Positions 6,869 to 13,587 are shown, counted from the first letter of the stretch. The stretch: DNA of 18,788 nt from CAZFAT01 sp964517075 (GCA_964517075.1 CAZFAT010000343.1:1-18788), one strand, 5' to 3'. The notes: generated from the sequence alone by a model not told the origin. Made by a program: numbers and translations.

Positions 6869-7687
6869 ATGCCGCACCGCTCTGTCAGTTCCCGGCCGTC
6901 ACTCCGGCGCGTTCTCGCGCAGGCGGCCGTTATCAGCCTGATCCCGATTGGGACGGCGTTCGCGCAGTCGGCGTCGTACGTGAGCATCACGCGCGACCGG
7001 ACCCCGATCAAGGCCTTCCGGGTGGTCGATGGGCCGACGCTAATGTCCGCCGCCACCGGGACCCTGCTGGAGGTCATTTACACTCGCGGCGATTTGTATG
7101 CCCACCGCGACGACAACTGGTACTGGGTGTTGCTGCCCCCCGATTCGTGGGGCACGCAGCGGCTGGGCTGGGTGTCGGGCCGTGATGTGGAGAGCGCGCC
7201 GGCGCCTCCGCGCCCGGTCGCCCTGGCGCCGGAGACGAGTATCACCCCCGCACCGCGTGCGCGCGAAACGGCGGTCGCCAGCGCGCCGGTTGCGGCCGCG
7301 GCTCCCGCCCCGATCGTGGCGACCAACGTGCCGGTCGAGCCGGTAGTGTCGGAAGTCGTCCTGCACTTCGCCTTCGCGAAGAGCGATTTGACGGCCGAGG
7401 CTCGAAGCCAGCTCGACAGCGCGATTGAGAAGCTCAAGGCCGCCGGACAGGGTGGTCTGGCGCTGGCCCTCGATGGCCACGCCGACTGGACCGGTCCCGA
7501 GGGCTACAACGACAAGCTTGGCCTGGCGCGCGCCGAGACCGTGAAGCGTCACCTCGCGGAGCAGCATCAGATTCCGGTGGAGAAGATCAGCGTGGTCAGC
7601 CACGGCGAGAGTCAGCCGGCCGCCTCGAATGACACGAAGGAAGGCCGCGCCCAGAACCGCCGCGTCGTCGTGAAGGTTGGCGCCTAG
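6869..7687 (+). CDS. Secreted SH3-like plus OmpA-family peptidoglycan-associated protein
   Basis: A 272-residue protein from ATG 6869 with GAGG seven bases upstream. Residues 1-33 are a signal peptide (SLRRVLAQAAVISLIPIGTAFAQ). Residues ~36-107 look like a bacterial SH3-type domain: TLMSAATGTLLEVIYTRGD, then DNWYWVLLPPD and RLGWVSGRDVE. A Pro/Ala-rich linker spans ~110-157. Residues ~163-272 form the OmpA C-terminal domain, with VVLHFAFAKSDLT, DGHADWTGPEGYNDKLGLAR (202-221) and HGESQPAASNDTKEGRAQNRR (245-265), i.e. the D and R residues that hold diaminopimelate. It probably sits in the periplasm and binds peptidoglycan through the C-terminal domain; the SH3 part may bind another wall component or protein. 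It has no lipobox and no beta-barrel of its own. Convergent with hisH, 21 bp apart. Confidence 0.88.
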   Translation: MPHRSVSSRPSLRRVLAQAAVISLIPIGTAFAQSASYVSITRDRTPIKAFRVVDGPTLMSAATGTLLEVIYTRGDLYAHRDDNWYWVLLPPDSWGTQRLGWVSGRDVESAPAPPRPVALAPETSITPAPRARETAVASAPVAAAAPAPIVATNVPVEPVVSEVVLHFAFAKSDLTAEARSQLDSAIEKLKAAGQGGLALALDGHADWTGPEGYNDKLGLARAETVKRHLAEQHQIPVEKISVVSHGESQPAASNDTKEGRAQNRRVVVKVGA

Positions 7688-7708
7688 GTCAAGACCGCCG
7701 TCATCAGG

Positions 7709-8326
7709 TCAGCGAACCTCGCGGACGACCTCGAGGAAGTTCGCGAGGATTCGCAGACCCGTCGTGCCCGACTTCTCCGGGTGGAACTGGACGCCGAACG
7801 TGCGTCCCCGCTCCACCGCCGACGCGAACTCCACGCCGTGCCTCGTCGTCGCCACCGCATCGGCGCCTATCGGCGCGGCGAAAGAATGCGTGAAGTAGGC
7901 CGACGCCGCCGGGGACACGCCGGCCAGCAGCCGCGAGGGCCGGCTCGTGATCTCGAGCGTATTCCAGCCGACATGCGGCACCTTGACGTCGCCGCTCAAT
8001 CGGAAACAGCGCCCGGGCATCAGCCCCAGGCCCGGGACATCCGGCGCTTCCGCGCTGCCCTCGAAGAACCACTGCAGGCCGAGACAGATCCCGAGCACCG
8101 GCAGCTCGCGAGCGATGGCGTCGCGCACGGCGTCGTGCCACGCGCCGCCGAGTGAGGCCGTCGCGCCGAAGTGGCCCACGCCCGGGATGACGATCGCGCG
8201 CGCGTCGCCGATCGCGTCGGGGTTCGTGACCAGCCGGACGCTCGCGCCGCTCGCATCGAAGGCCTTGATGACCGACGCGAGGTTGCCGGCGCCGTAGTCG
8301 ACAAGGGCAATGTGAGTGGACCCCAT
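7709..8326 (-). CDS. hisH: Imidazole glycerol phosphate synthase, glutaminase subunit
   Basis: A 205-residue class I glutamine amidotransferase. It releases ammonia from glutamine and passes it to HisF, which makes imidazole glycerol phosphate and AICAR. The N-terminus (IALVDYGAGNLASV) is typical for HisH. The catalytic triad is C81 (LGICLGLQ), H182 and E184 (VQFHPEKS). Family members usually have GICLGMQ, so L84 is a mild variant. It is the last gene of the his operon here and is separated from hisB by a 48-nt spacer with imperfect heptamer repeats. The partner gene hisF is not in the window, so it must be elsewhere. The ATG at 8326 has no strong ribosome site. Confidence 0.95.
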   Translation of the reverse strand: MGSTHIALVDYGAGNLASVIKAFDASGASVRLVTNPDAIGDARAIVIPGVGHFGATASLGGAWHDAVRDAIARELPVLGICLGLQWFFEGSAEAPDVPGLGLMPGRCFRLSGDVKVPHVGWNTLEITSRPSRLLAGVSPAASAYFTHSFAAPIGADAVATTRHGVEFASAVERGRTFGVQFHPEKSGTTGLRILANFLEVVREVR

Positions 8327-8334
8327 CAGTTCTG

Positions 8335-8374
8335 CGTCTTACTTCTAACCTTTGGCTTCTAACTTCCAACTTTC
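8335..8374. repeat. Degenerate TTCTAAC heptamer repeat between hisB and hisH
   Basis: The AT-rich spacer holds several copies of a heptamer-like unit: CTTACTTCTAACC, then GGCTTCTAACTTCCAACTTTC. On the his-operon strand it reads as GAAGTTAGAAG-type units. The base composition is unlike anything else in this GC-rich window. Similar low-complexity arrays are remembered from Acidobacteriota intergenic regions. Confidence 0.5.
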
Positions 8375-8962
8375 CTACAGCAGTCCCTTCGTCGACGGCA
8401 GCTGCCGCGCGAGGCGCTTGTCCTTCGAGCACGCGACGCGCAGGGCGCGGGCGAATGCCTTGAACACGGCTTCGATTTGATGATGGCTCGATCGGCCGTA
8501 CATGACCTTCAGGTGCACGTTGGCACGCGCGGCGGTCGCGAATCCTTCGAAGAAATCCTGCACCAGTTCCGTCGGCAGATCGCCGACGCGCTCGGCCCGC
8601 GGGTGCACGTCGATCACGGCGAAGGGTCTCCCGGACAGGTCGATGGCCGCGATGGCGAGCGTCTCGTCCATCGGCATCAGGAAATAGCCGGCGCGGTTGA
8701 TGCCGCGCTTGCTTCCGAGCGCCTTGAGCACCGCCTCGCCGAGCGTGATGCCGACATCCTCGACCGTGTGGTGGGCGTCCACGTCGAGATCGCCGTCGGC
8801 GGCAATCGTCAGGTCGAAGCCGCCATGACGGGCGACCAGCTCGAGCATGTGGTCGAGAAACCGCACACCCGTCCGGACGTCGTAGCGCCCCTTGCCGTCG
8901 AGATTCAGGGCGAGCCGAATCCGCGTTTCCTTCGTTCGACGATCAACAACCGCGCGACGCAA
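8375..8962 (-). CDS. hisB: Imidazoleglycerol-phosphate dehydratase
   Basis: A 195-residue monofunctional HisB that dehydrates imidazole glycerol phosphate to imidazole acetol phosphate. It carries both Mn-binding motifs: DAHHTVEDVGI (H64, H65, E68) and SSHHQIEAVFK (H160, H161, E164), plus FLDHMLELVARHGGF and the GINRAGYF loop. Start: TTG at 8962, chosen because GGAGGAG lies at ideal spacing just upstream and the encoded RRAVVDRRTKETRI aligns with the usual HisB N-terminus. The start lies 20 nt inside the end of hisC, so the two are translationally coupled. There is no histidinol-phosphatase domain, so that activity must come from another protein not seen here. Confidence 0.95.
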   Translation of the reverse strand: MRRAVVDRRTKETRIRLALNLDGKGRYDVRTGVRFLDHMLELVARHGGFDLTIAADGDLDVDAHHTVEDVGITLGEAVLKALGSKRGINRAGYFLMPMDETLAIAAIDLSGRPFAVIDVHPRAERVGDLPTELVQDFFEGFATAARANVHLKVMYGRSSHHQIEAVFKAFARALRVACSKDKRLARQLPSTKGLL

Positions 8963-9995
8963 GGATCTCCTCCAGGGCGGCCAGCGCCCGTTCCGTGTGC
9001 TCGACGACGCCGGCGGTCATGCGGACGCACCCCTGGCACTCGGGCGCGGCGGACTTGTCGCGAATCAGGATGCCACGCGCCGCGAGTGCGTCCACCACCG
9101 CCGGGGCCTCGGCGCCGACGCGAAACAGCACGAAGTTCGCGTCGCTCGGCCAGAACTGCAGCCCATGGCGCCGGCAGAAGTCATAGATACGCTCGCGGGA
9201 GGCGGCGGTCTCTCCCACGTACCAGTCGACGTACGCGCGATCGTCCAGCGCGGCCTGGAGCGCCCGAACCGCGGCGAGGTTCAGGTTGAACGGCGGGAGC
9301 AGGCGGCGCAAACCGTCGAGCGTCTCCGGGTGGCCGACGAGCGCGCCCGCGCGCAGCGCCGCCAGGCCGTAGGCCTTGGCGAACGTGCGGCCGACCACGA
9401 TGTTGCGCTGCCGATCGAGCAGCGGGCCGATGGACGTGCGGTCGCTGAAATCGGCATAGGCCTCGTCCATCAGGACGAGAGCCTGCGGCGCTGCCCGAGC
9501 GATCGTCTCAACCGAGCCTGGCGGTATGGAGAGACCGGTCGGGTTGTTGGGGTCCGTCAGGTAGATCAACCTCGTCCGCGAGGTGAGGGCCGCGAGGAGC
9601 CGATCGAGCGGAAACGCGAAGTCCGCGCCCGGCGGCACGCGCACGAGCGTGGCGTTCACCGCCTCGGTGCGCTCGTCGTACATCTCGAAGGCGGGCTCCG
9701 TGATGATGACCTCGGGCCGGCCTCCGCCGGCCGGCGCGTCGTGCGCATTGCGCGCCCACATCGCAACGACCTGGAGGCCCTCGTCGAGCCCGTTGGTGAG
9801 TTGCACCCAGCCAGGCGACACGCCGAGCGCCCGCTCGACGCGCGCGGTAACCGGCGCGTAGTCGGGATAGCAGGCGGCCTCCTCGCGTGTGATCGCGCCG
9901 AGCGCGGCTACGACCGCCGGCGAGCAGCCCGCGGTGTTCTCGTTGTAGTGCAGCCGGAGCGCGCCGGCGACGGCGGCCGGAGGCTGGGACCTCAT
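8943..9995 (-). CDS. hisC: Histidinol-phosphate aminotransferase
   Basis: A 350-residue fold-type I PLP enzyme that converts imidazole acetol phosphate to histidinol phosphate using glutamate. Visible landmarks are the N-terminal LHYNENTAGCSPAV, LTNGLDEGLQ, DPNNPTG (148-154), LMDEAYADF (175-183) and the PLP lysine K207 in GRTFAKAYGLAALRAG. The substrate-phosphate arginine lies in the C-terminal domain. ATG 9995 overlaps the hisD stop as ATGA. A longer open frame upstream runs back into hisD and has no homology. The close relatives CobD and aromatic aminotransferases are made unlikely by the position inside the his operon. Confidence 0.94.
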   Translation of the reverse strand: MRSQPPAAVAGALRLHYNENTAGCSPAVVAALGAITREEAACYPDYAPVTARVERALGVSPGWVQLTNGLDEGLQVVAMWARNAHDAPAGGGRPEVIITEPAFEMYDERTEAVNATLVRVPPGADFAFPLDRLLAALTSRTRLIYLTDPNNPTGLSIPPGSVETIARAAPQALVLMDEAYADFSDRTSIGPLLDRQRNIVVGRTFAKAYGLAALRAGALVGHPETLDGLRRLLPPFNLNLAAVRALQAALDDRAYVDWYVGETAASRERIYDFCRRHGLQFWPSDANFVLFRVGAEAPAVVDALAARGILIRDKSAAPECQGCVRMTAGVVEHTERALAALEEILASRGC

Positions 9996-11227
9996 CCCTG
10001 CACCCGCCGGCGCACCGAGTCCGCGTGCGCGCGCAGGCCTTCGGCTTCGGCCAGGGCGATGACCGAGTCGCCAATATGACGGAGCCCGCGCGCGCTGATC
10101 GTCTGGACGGAGAAGACGCGCACGAAGTCCGCCGCGTGCAACCCGCCCCGGAAGCGGGCCGCGCCGCCGGTGGGCAGCACGTGGTTGGACCCCGTCGCGT
10201 AGTCGCCCGAGGCCTGCGCGCTCCACCGGCCGACGAAGATCGTGCCGGCCGCGCGAAACGCGTCGACGTTCGCGTCCTCGTCGACCACCAGGTGCTCGGG
10301 CGCGAGGCGGTTGACGATGGCCGTGGCGTCCGTGCGGCTGGCGGCGAGCACGACCGCACCGTTGCGATGGATCGACTGCCGCGCCGGCCCCTCGGCCGGC
10401 AGTTGCGCCCGGACTTCATCGACCACCGCCTGGGCGAGCGATCGGCGGGTCGTCACGAGCATCGCGCGCGCGGCCGGATCGTGCTCGGCCTGCGCGATGA
10501 GATCGGCCGCGATCCAGTCCGCGCGGCCGCGGTCCGAGCAGACAACGATCTCGCTCGGACCGGCGTGGAGATCGATGGCGCAGTCGCCGGAGACCAGCGC
10601 CTTGGCGGCCGCGACCCACGCGTTGCCCGGGCCGACGATCTTGTCCACCCGGGGAATCGACTCCGTGCCGTAGGCCAGTGCGGCGATGGCCTGAGCGCCG
10701 CCAATGGCCAGCACGCTCGACACGCCGGCTTCCAGCGCGGCGGCCAGCACGACCGGGCTCGGGCGCGGGCACACGACCGCGATATCGCGCACACCCGCCG
10801 CCCGGGCTGGGACGACGGTCATGAGAAGCGTGGAAGGAAGTGGATAGCGGCCCCCGGGGACGTAGCAGCCGACGCGGCCGAGCGGCTGCACACGCTGCTC
10901 GACGCGCAGGCCCGGCGCCACCCGGACCGTGAACCCCTTCGGCACCTGCCGCTCCGCCACCGTTCGCAGGTGCGTGGCCGCCTGTCGCAGCGCGCGACGC
11001 ACGTCGGCCGGCGTGGCCGCCCAGCCGCGCCTGAGATCGGCCGGGCCAAGCGTGCGAACCCGCGCGCCGTCCAGACGGCGCGTCCAGTCGCGCAGGGCGC
11101 GGTCGCCCCGCCGTCGGACGTCCGCCACGATGCGGGCCGCCTGTCGCTCGACCTCCGGGCTGCGCGCTTCGTCGCGCGACGCGAGCCGCTCGATCGCCTG
11201 CCGGTTCGACCCCTGGATGATCCGCAT
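9992..11227 (-). CDS. hisD: Histidinol dehydrogenase
   Basis: A 411-residue Zn-dependent enzyme that oxidises histidinol to histidine in two NAD+-linked steps. Motifs are GCYVPGGRYPLPST (120-133), KIVGPGNAWVAAAK (196-209), DLHAGPSEI (219-227), AQAEHDP with Zn ligands Q246 and H249, the catalytic pair E311-H312 in RLAPEHL, and GDYATGSNHVLPTGGAAR with Zn ligand D342. The C-terminal Zn histidine probably lies in EGLRAHADS. The ATG at 11227 shares one base with the hisG stop (TGATG), and the gene ends in an ATGA overlap with hisC. Length is slightly short of the ~430 common in the family, all at the N-terminus. Confidence 0.96.
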   Translation of the reverse strand: MRIIQGSNRQAIERLASRDEARSPEVERQAARIVADVRRRGDRALRDWTRRLDGARVRTLGPADLRRGWAATPADVRRALRQAATHLRTVAERQVPKGFTVRVAPGLRVEQRVQPLGRVGCYVPGGRYPLPSTLLMTVVPARAAGVRDIAVVCPRPSPVVLAAALEAGVSSVLAIGGAQAIAALAYGTESIPRVDKIVGPGNAWVAAAKALVSGDCAIDLHAGPSEIVVCSDRGRADWIAADLIAQAEHDPAARAMLVTTRRSLAQAVVDEVRAQLPAEGPARQSIHRNGAVVLAASRTDATAIVNRLAPEHLVVDEDANVDAFRAAGTIFVGRWSAQASGDYATGSNHVLPTGGAARFRGGLHAADFVRVFSVQTISARGLRHIGDSVIALAEAEGLRAHADSVRRRVQG

Positions 11228-12114
11228 CACAGCACGATCTTGTTGAGGGGGTACTCGACGATGCCCTGGGCGTTGGCGGCCTTGAGACGCGGCATCAGTT
11301 CGCGGACCAGGCGCTCTTCGATGATGGTGTTGACCGCCACCCAGCCGTCCTCGCTGAGCGGCGACACCGTGGGCCGCTGGAGGGCCGGCAGCAGCGCGAG
11401 GATCGCCGGCAGGTGCTCGCGTTTGACGTTCAGCATCAGGCCCACGCGTCCCTGCGCCGCAATGGCCGCGCGCAGGAGCAGCGCGATGTTTTCCACCTTC
11501 GTCCGCTTCCATGTGTCGTCCATGGCCCGGGTGTTGGCGATCAGCTGCGTGTTCGACTCGAGCACCGTGTCGATCACCCGCAGCCGGTTGGCGCGCAGTG
11601 ACGATCCCGTTTCGGTGACCTCGACGATGGCGTCGGCCAGGACGGGCGGCTTGACCTCGGTGGCGCCCCAGGAGAACTCGACGTTCACGGGCACGTTCAG
11701 GCGCGTGAAGTACGCCTCCGTCGCGCGGACGAGTTCCGTCGCGATCGTCTTGCCGGCCAGATCCTGCGGCCGCTGGAAGGGCGAGCCTTCCGGCACGGCG
11801 AGCACCCACCGCACCCGGCCGAAGCTCTGCTTCGCGTAGACGAGATCGGCGATCGGGCTGATCGACGTCTGGCCGGTGGCCGCGGCGTGCTCGGCGATCC
11901 AGTCGAGGCCGGTGAGGCCCGCGTCGATCACGCCGTCCGACACGTACCGCGCCATCTCCTGCGCCCGAATCAGCAGGCACTCGATCTCCTCGTCGTCGAC
12001 GACGGGGTAGTAGGAGCGGGAGCTGACGTAGATGTTGAAGCCCGCGCGCGCGAAGAGCTGGACGGTCGCGTCCTGCAGCGAGCCCTTGGGGAGTCCGAGT
12101 TTCAGCACGGGCAT
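11227..12114 (-). CDS. hisG: ATP phosphoribosyltransferase, long form
   Basis: A 295-residue first enzyme of histidine synthesis, joining ATP and PRPP. It starts LKLGLPKGSLQDATVQLFARAG and has the PRPP-loop region EVTETGSSLRANRL (165-178). The C-terminal ~75 residues (RVGLMLNVKREHLPAILALL, then SEDGWVAVNTIIEERLVRELM) are the ACT-like regulatory domain, so this is the long HisG that is feedback-inhibited by histidine and does not need HisZ. The ATG at 12114 has GGAGA upstream and follows the hisI stop by 13 nt. With the leader attenuator this gives two layers of histidine control: allosteric and transcriptional. Confidence 0.96.
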   Translation of the reverse strand: MPVLKLGLPKGSLQDATVQLFARAGFNIYVSSRSYYPVVDDEEIECLLIRAQEMARYVSDGVIDAGLTGLDWIAEHAAATGQTSISPIADLVYAKQSFGRVRWVLAVPEGSPFQRPQDLAGKTIATELVRATEAYFTRLNVPVNVEFSWGATEVKPPVLADAIVEVTETGSSLRANRLRVIDTVLESNTQLIANTRAMDDTWKRTKVENIALLLRAAIAAQGRVGLMLNVKREHLPAILALLPALQRPTVSPLSEDGWVAVNTIIEERLVRELMPRLKAANAQGIVEYPLNKIVL

Positions 12115-12127
12115 GGCGGTCTCCGCG

Positions 12128-12457
12128 TCACCTCGCCGGCCGCGGCAGGGGGACGTCGCGGAAGAAACAGCTGCGGCGGCCGGTGTGGCAGACGTTGCCG
12201 TCCCCGAGACGCTTGACGCGGACGAGGACAGTGTCCTCGTCGCAGTCGGTCTTGACGTCGACCACGACGAGCTTGTTGCCGGAGGTCTCGCCCTTGGTCC
12301 AGAGGGACTGGCGCGAGCGCGAGAAGAAGGTGGCGAGCCCGGTGTTGAGGGTGTGCGCCAGCGCGTCGGCGTTCATGAAGCCGACCATCAGCACTTCGTT
12401 CGACTCGGCGTCTTGAATGACCGCCGGGATGAGGCCGTCGAGTTTGGTGTAATCCAT
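12128..12457 (-). CDS. hisI: Phosphoribosyl-AMP cyclohydrolase
   Basis: A 109-residue HisI that opens the adenine ring of phosphoribosyl-AMP, step three of the pathway. It shows VGFMNADALAHTL, FFSRSRQSLWTKGETSGN and the metal-binding DCDEDTVLVRV (71-81), plus cysteines C72, C90 and C97 expected for Zn binding. Start: ATG 12457 (MDYTKLDGLIPAVIQ) is chosen; the frame stays open to 12517, but that extension runs into the terminator stem and would not be translated sensibly. AGGA lies nine bases upstream. There is no fused HisE domain, so phosphoribosyl-ATP pyrophosphatase must be encoded elsewhere. It is the first structural gene after the attenuator. Confidence 0.95.
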   Translation of the reverse strand: MDYTKLDGLIPAVIQDAESNEVLMVGFMNADALAHTLNTGLATFFSRSRQSLWTKGETSGNKLVVVDVKTDCDEDTVLVRVKRLGDGNVCHTGRRSCFFRDVPLPRPAR

Positions 12458-12503
12458 CCGGGTCAATCCTGCGTTCGGAGCCCGGCGGACGTGGGGGAAA
12501 ATG

Positions 12504-12528
12504 AAAAACCCCGCCACATCCGGCGGGG
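12504..12528 (-). terminator. Intrinsic terminator of the his attenuator (segments 3:4)
   Basis: On the minus strand CCCCGCC (12528-12522), loop GGATGT, GGCGGGG (12515-12509), then TTTTT (12508-12504). This is a 7-bp pure G-C stem with a T-tract, located between the leader stop codon and hisI, pointing into the operon. A terminator ahead of the first gene makes sense only if it is conditional. Confidence 0.88.
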
Positions 12529-12604
12529 CTGTTGGCTACGCGTCAGTCGCGAGGGCTATACAGAGCTCCACCGGTCGATCACTCGATCGTGATGATGACG
12601 GTGG
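12520..12604 (-). promoter_or_regulatory. his operon attenuator: alternative 1:2 and 2:3 pairings
   Basis: Segment 1, CCACCG within the His codons (12604-12599), is perfectly complementary to CGGTGG (12573-12568), with an inner CGATC/GATCG stem (12589-12585 with 12580-12576). Segment 2, CCGGTGGAGCT (12574-12564), pairs with segment 3, AGCCCCGCCGG (12530-12520): 10 pairs in 11 positions, one of them G-U, one A-C mismatch. Segment 3 is also the 5' arm of the terminator. A ribosome stalled at His codons masks segment 1 and favours 2:3, allowing readthrough. One that reaches TAG (12558-12556) masks segment 2, so the terminator forms. Pairings were read by eye; the mechanism is the established enteric his model. 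Confidence 0.85.
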
Positions 12605-12627
12605 TGGTGCGAGCGGCGCGGGGACAT
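12556..12627 (-). CDS. hisL: his leader peptide
   Basis: A 23-residue leader peptide from ATG 12627 to TAG 12558-12556. It reads MSPRRS, then HHHRHHH (CAC CAC CAC CGT CAT CAT CAC), then DRVIDRWSSV. Six of seven consecutive codons are His, and both His codons are used. Its stop lies just past segment 2 of the attenuator and ~28 nt before the terminator, as ribosome-mediated attenuation requires. No Shine-Dalgarno sequence precedes the ATG (CCTGTCCCCCG), so initiation may be leaderless or near-leaderless if the -10 at 12643-12638 is used. An in-frame GTG lies further upstream but would not improve this. The peptide itself probably has no other function. Confidence 0.85.
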   Translation of the reverse strand: MSPRRSHHHRHHHDRVIDRWSSV

Positions 12628-12637
12628 CGGGGGACAG

Positions 12638-12665
12638 GCTATCACAGGGGTGCGGGACGGGCCAA
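12638..12665 (-). promoter_or_regulatory. Candidate promoter of the his operon
   Basis: On the minus strand TTGGCC (12665-12660), 16 bp, then an extended -10 TGTGATAGC (GATAGC at 12643-12638). Each hexamer deviates from consensus. The predicted start near 12631 is only ~4 nt before the leader ATG, which fits the lack of a ribosome site. A similar TGTGATACA occurs before the gene at 14419. Confidence 0.35.
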
Positions 12666-12706
12666 ACCTGGGGCTTTCACTGGGCCGCAGCCGAGGTAGA
12701 GTGCGA

Positions 12707-12913
12707 CCGAGCGAGTTGTACCTGACCGCATCGGAGCAGAAGGACGCCCTCGAGAGAGCGGGATTCACGGACGTGTCGGTCGTCCTGGAGAGGGGCGGCC
12801 TCGTGCTCCATCGCGGCCGCGCGAACGCTGAGGAGCGCATCGCGACCCGGGGACGTGTGAGTTCGCCACGAACGAACCGGCAACACGTCGCTCCGGCCGC
12901 CAAACCGTGCTGA
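12707..12913 (+). pseudogene. C-terminal relic of a class I methyltransferase
   Basis: A frame without a credible start contains ELYLTASEQKDALERAGFTD followed by VSVVLERGGLVLHRGRA, ending at TGA 12911-12913 after a low-information tail. This resembles the last helix-strand-strand of SAM methyltransferases ('E...LLEEAGFTDV.V....GWLCV.GR'). All upstream SAM-binding motifs are missing, and the presumed upstream part is occupied by the his leader region. I read it as a decayed 3' fragment; a short functional protein is unlikely. Confidence 0.45.
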
Positions 12914-12968
12914 TGACGAGGGCCCTCTAGCAACGTCTCGGCTCGGCCGAAGAAACCGGTCTCGCGTG

Positions 12969-12974
12969 TAGACT
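12969..12974 (+). promoter_or_regulatory. Candidate -10 element (TAGACT) of the acetyltransferase gene
   Basis: TAGACT lies 20 bp before the ATG at 12994 and matches the TAGACT at 15359, also just upstream of a gene. No -35 hexamer is apparent. The transcript would have only ~13 nt before the start codon, enough for the GGAGG ribosome site at 12983-12987. Confidence 0.38.
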
Positions 12975-12993
12975 CCTTTGTTGGAGGGCCTCC

Positions 12994-13587
12994 ATGGGGT
13001 CATCGGTCGGAGGCAGCGCATCGTCGACCGATCTCCGGACCGAGCGGCTCTGGTTGCGACCCTGGCGGCCGAGCGATCGCGAGCCGTTCGCCAGGCTCAA
13101 TGCGAATCGGCGGGTCATGGAGTACTTTCCCGCTCCCTTGTCGCGAGGGGAGAGCCAGCGCCTCGCGGACCAGATCCAGTCTCATATCGACCAGCACGGC
13201 TGGGGCCTGTGGGCCGTCGAGATCCCCGGCGTGGCGTCGTTCGGCGGGTTCATTGGCCTGGCCATCCCGCACTTCGAGGCGCCGTTCATGCCATGCACGG
13301 AGATCGGCTGGCGTCTGGAGCCGGGCTGTTGGGGCCATGGCTATGCGACGGAGGGCGCGCGGGCCATCCTGGCGTTCGGTTTTCACAGATTGGGTCTCGA
13401 CGAAATCGTCTCCTTTACGACCGAGACCAATCTTCGATCGCGACGGGTGATGGAGCGGATCGGCATGACGCACGATCCCGCGGATGATTTCGACCATCCG
13501 TCCCTGCCCGTGGGGCATGCCCTGCGGCCGCATGTCCTCTATCGAATCCGGTCTGAAGGCTCGAGGCGGAGCGAGGGCGCCGGCTGA
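12994..13587 (+). CDS. GNAT N-acetyltransferase, RimJ/RimL type
   Basis: A 197-residue GNAT protein. The N-terminus TDLRTERLWLRPWRPSDREPF is the usual opening of the RimJ/RimL (Acetyltransf_3) group. The acetyl-CoA loop is ECGW-like here as EIGWRLEPGCWGHGYATEGARAILAF (103-128), with the final ETNLRSRRVMERIGM helix-strand. Members acetylate ribosomal-protein N-termini or small amines; the substrate cannot be predicted. GGAGG (12983-12987) is well spaced from ATG 12994, though CCTCC right before the ATG can pair with it and could lower translation. The stop is 15 nt before the methyltransferase start, so the two are probably co-transcribed. Confidence 0.87.
   Translation: MGSSVGGSASSTDLRTERLWLRPWRPSDREPFARLNANRRVMEYFPAPLSRGESQRLADQIQSHIDQHGWGLWAVEIPGVASFGGFIGLAIPHFEAPFMPCTEIGWRLEPGCWGHGYATEGARAILAFGFHRLGLDEIVSFTTETNLRSRRVMERIGMTHDPADDFDHPSLPVGHALRPHVLYRIRSEGSRRSEGAG

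Noticed and set aside
7688..7708. Terminator between convergent ompA-family gene and hisH
   Set aside because: No hairpin with a T-tract on either strand in the 21-bp gap.
10025..11839. 600-codon plus-strand open frame opposite hisD/hisG
   Set aside because: Shadow of well-identified his genes, low-complexity composition.
12458..12517. N-terminal extension of HisI to 12517
   Set aside because: The extra residues overlap the terminator stem and T-tract, and HisI families start near MDYTKLDG.
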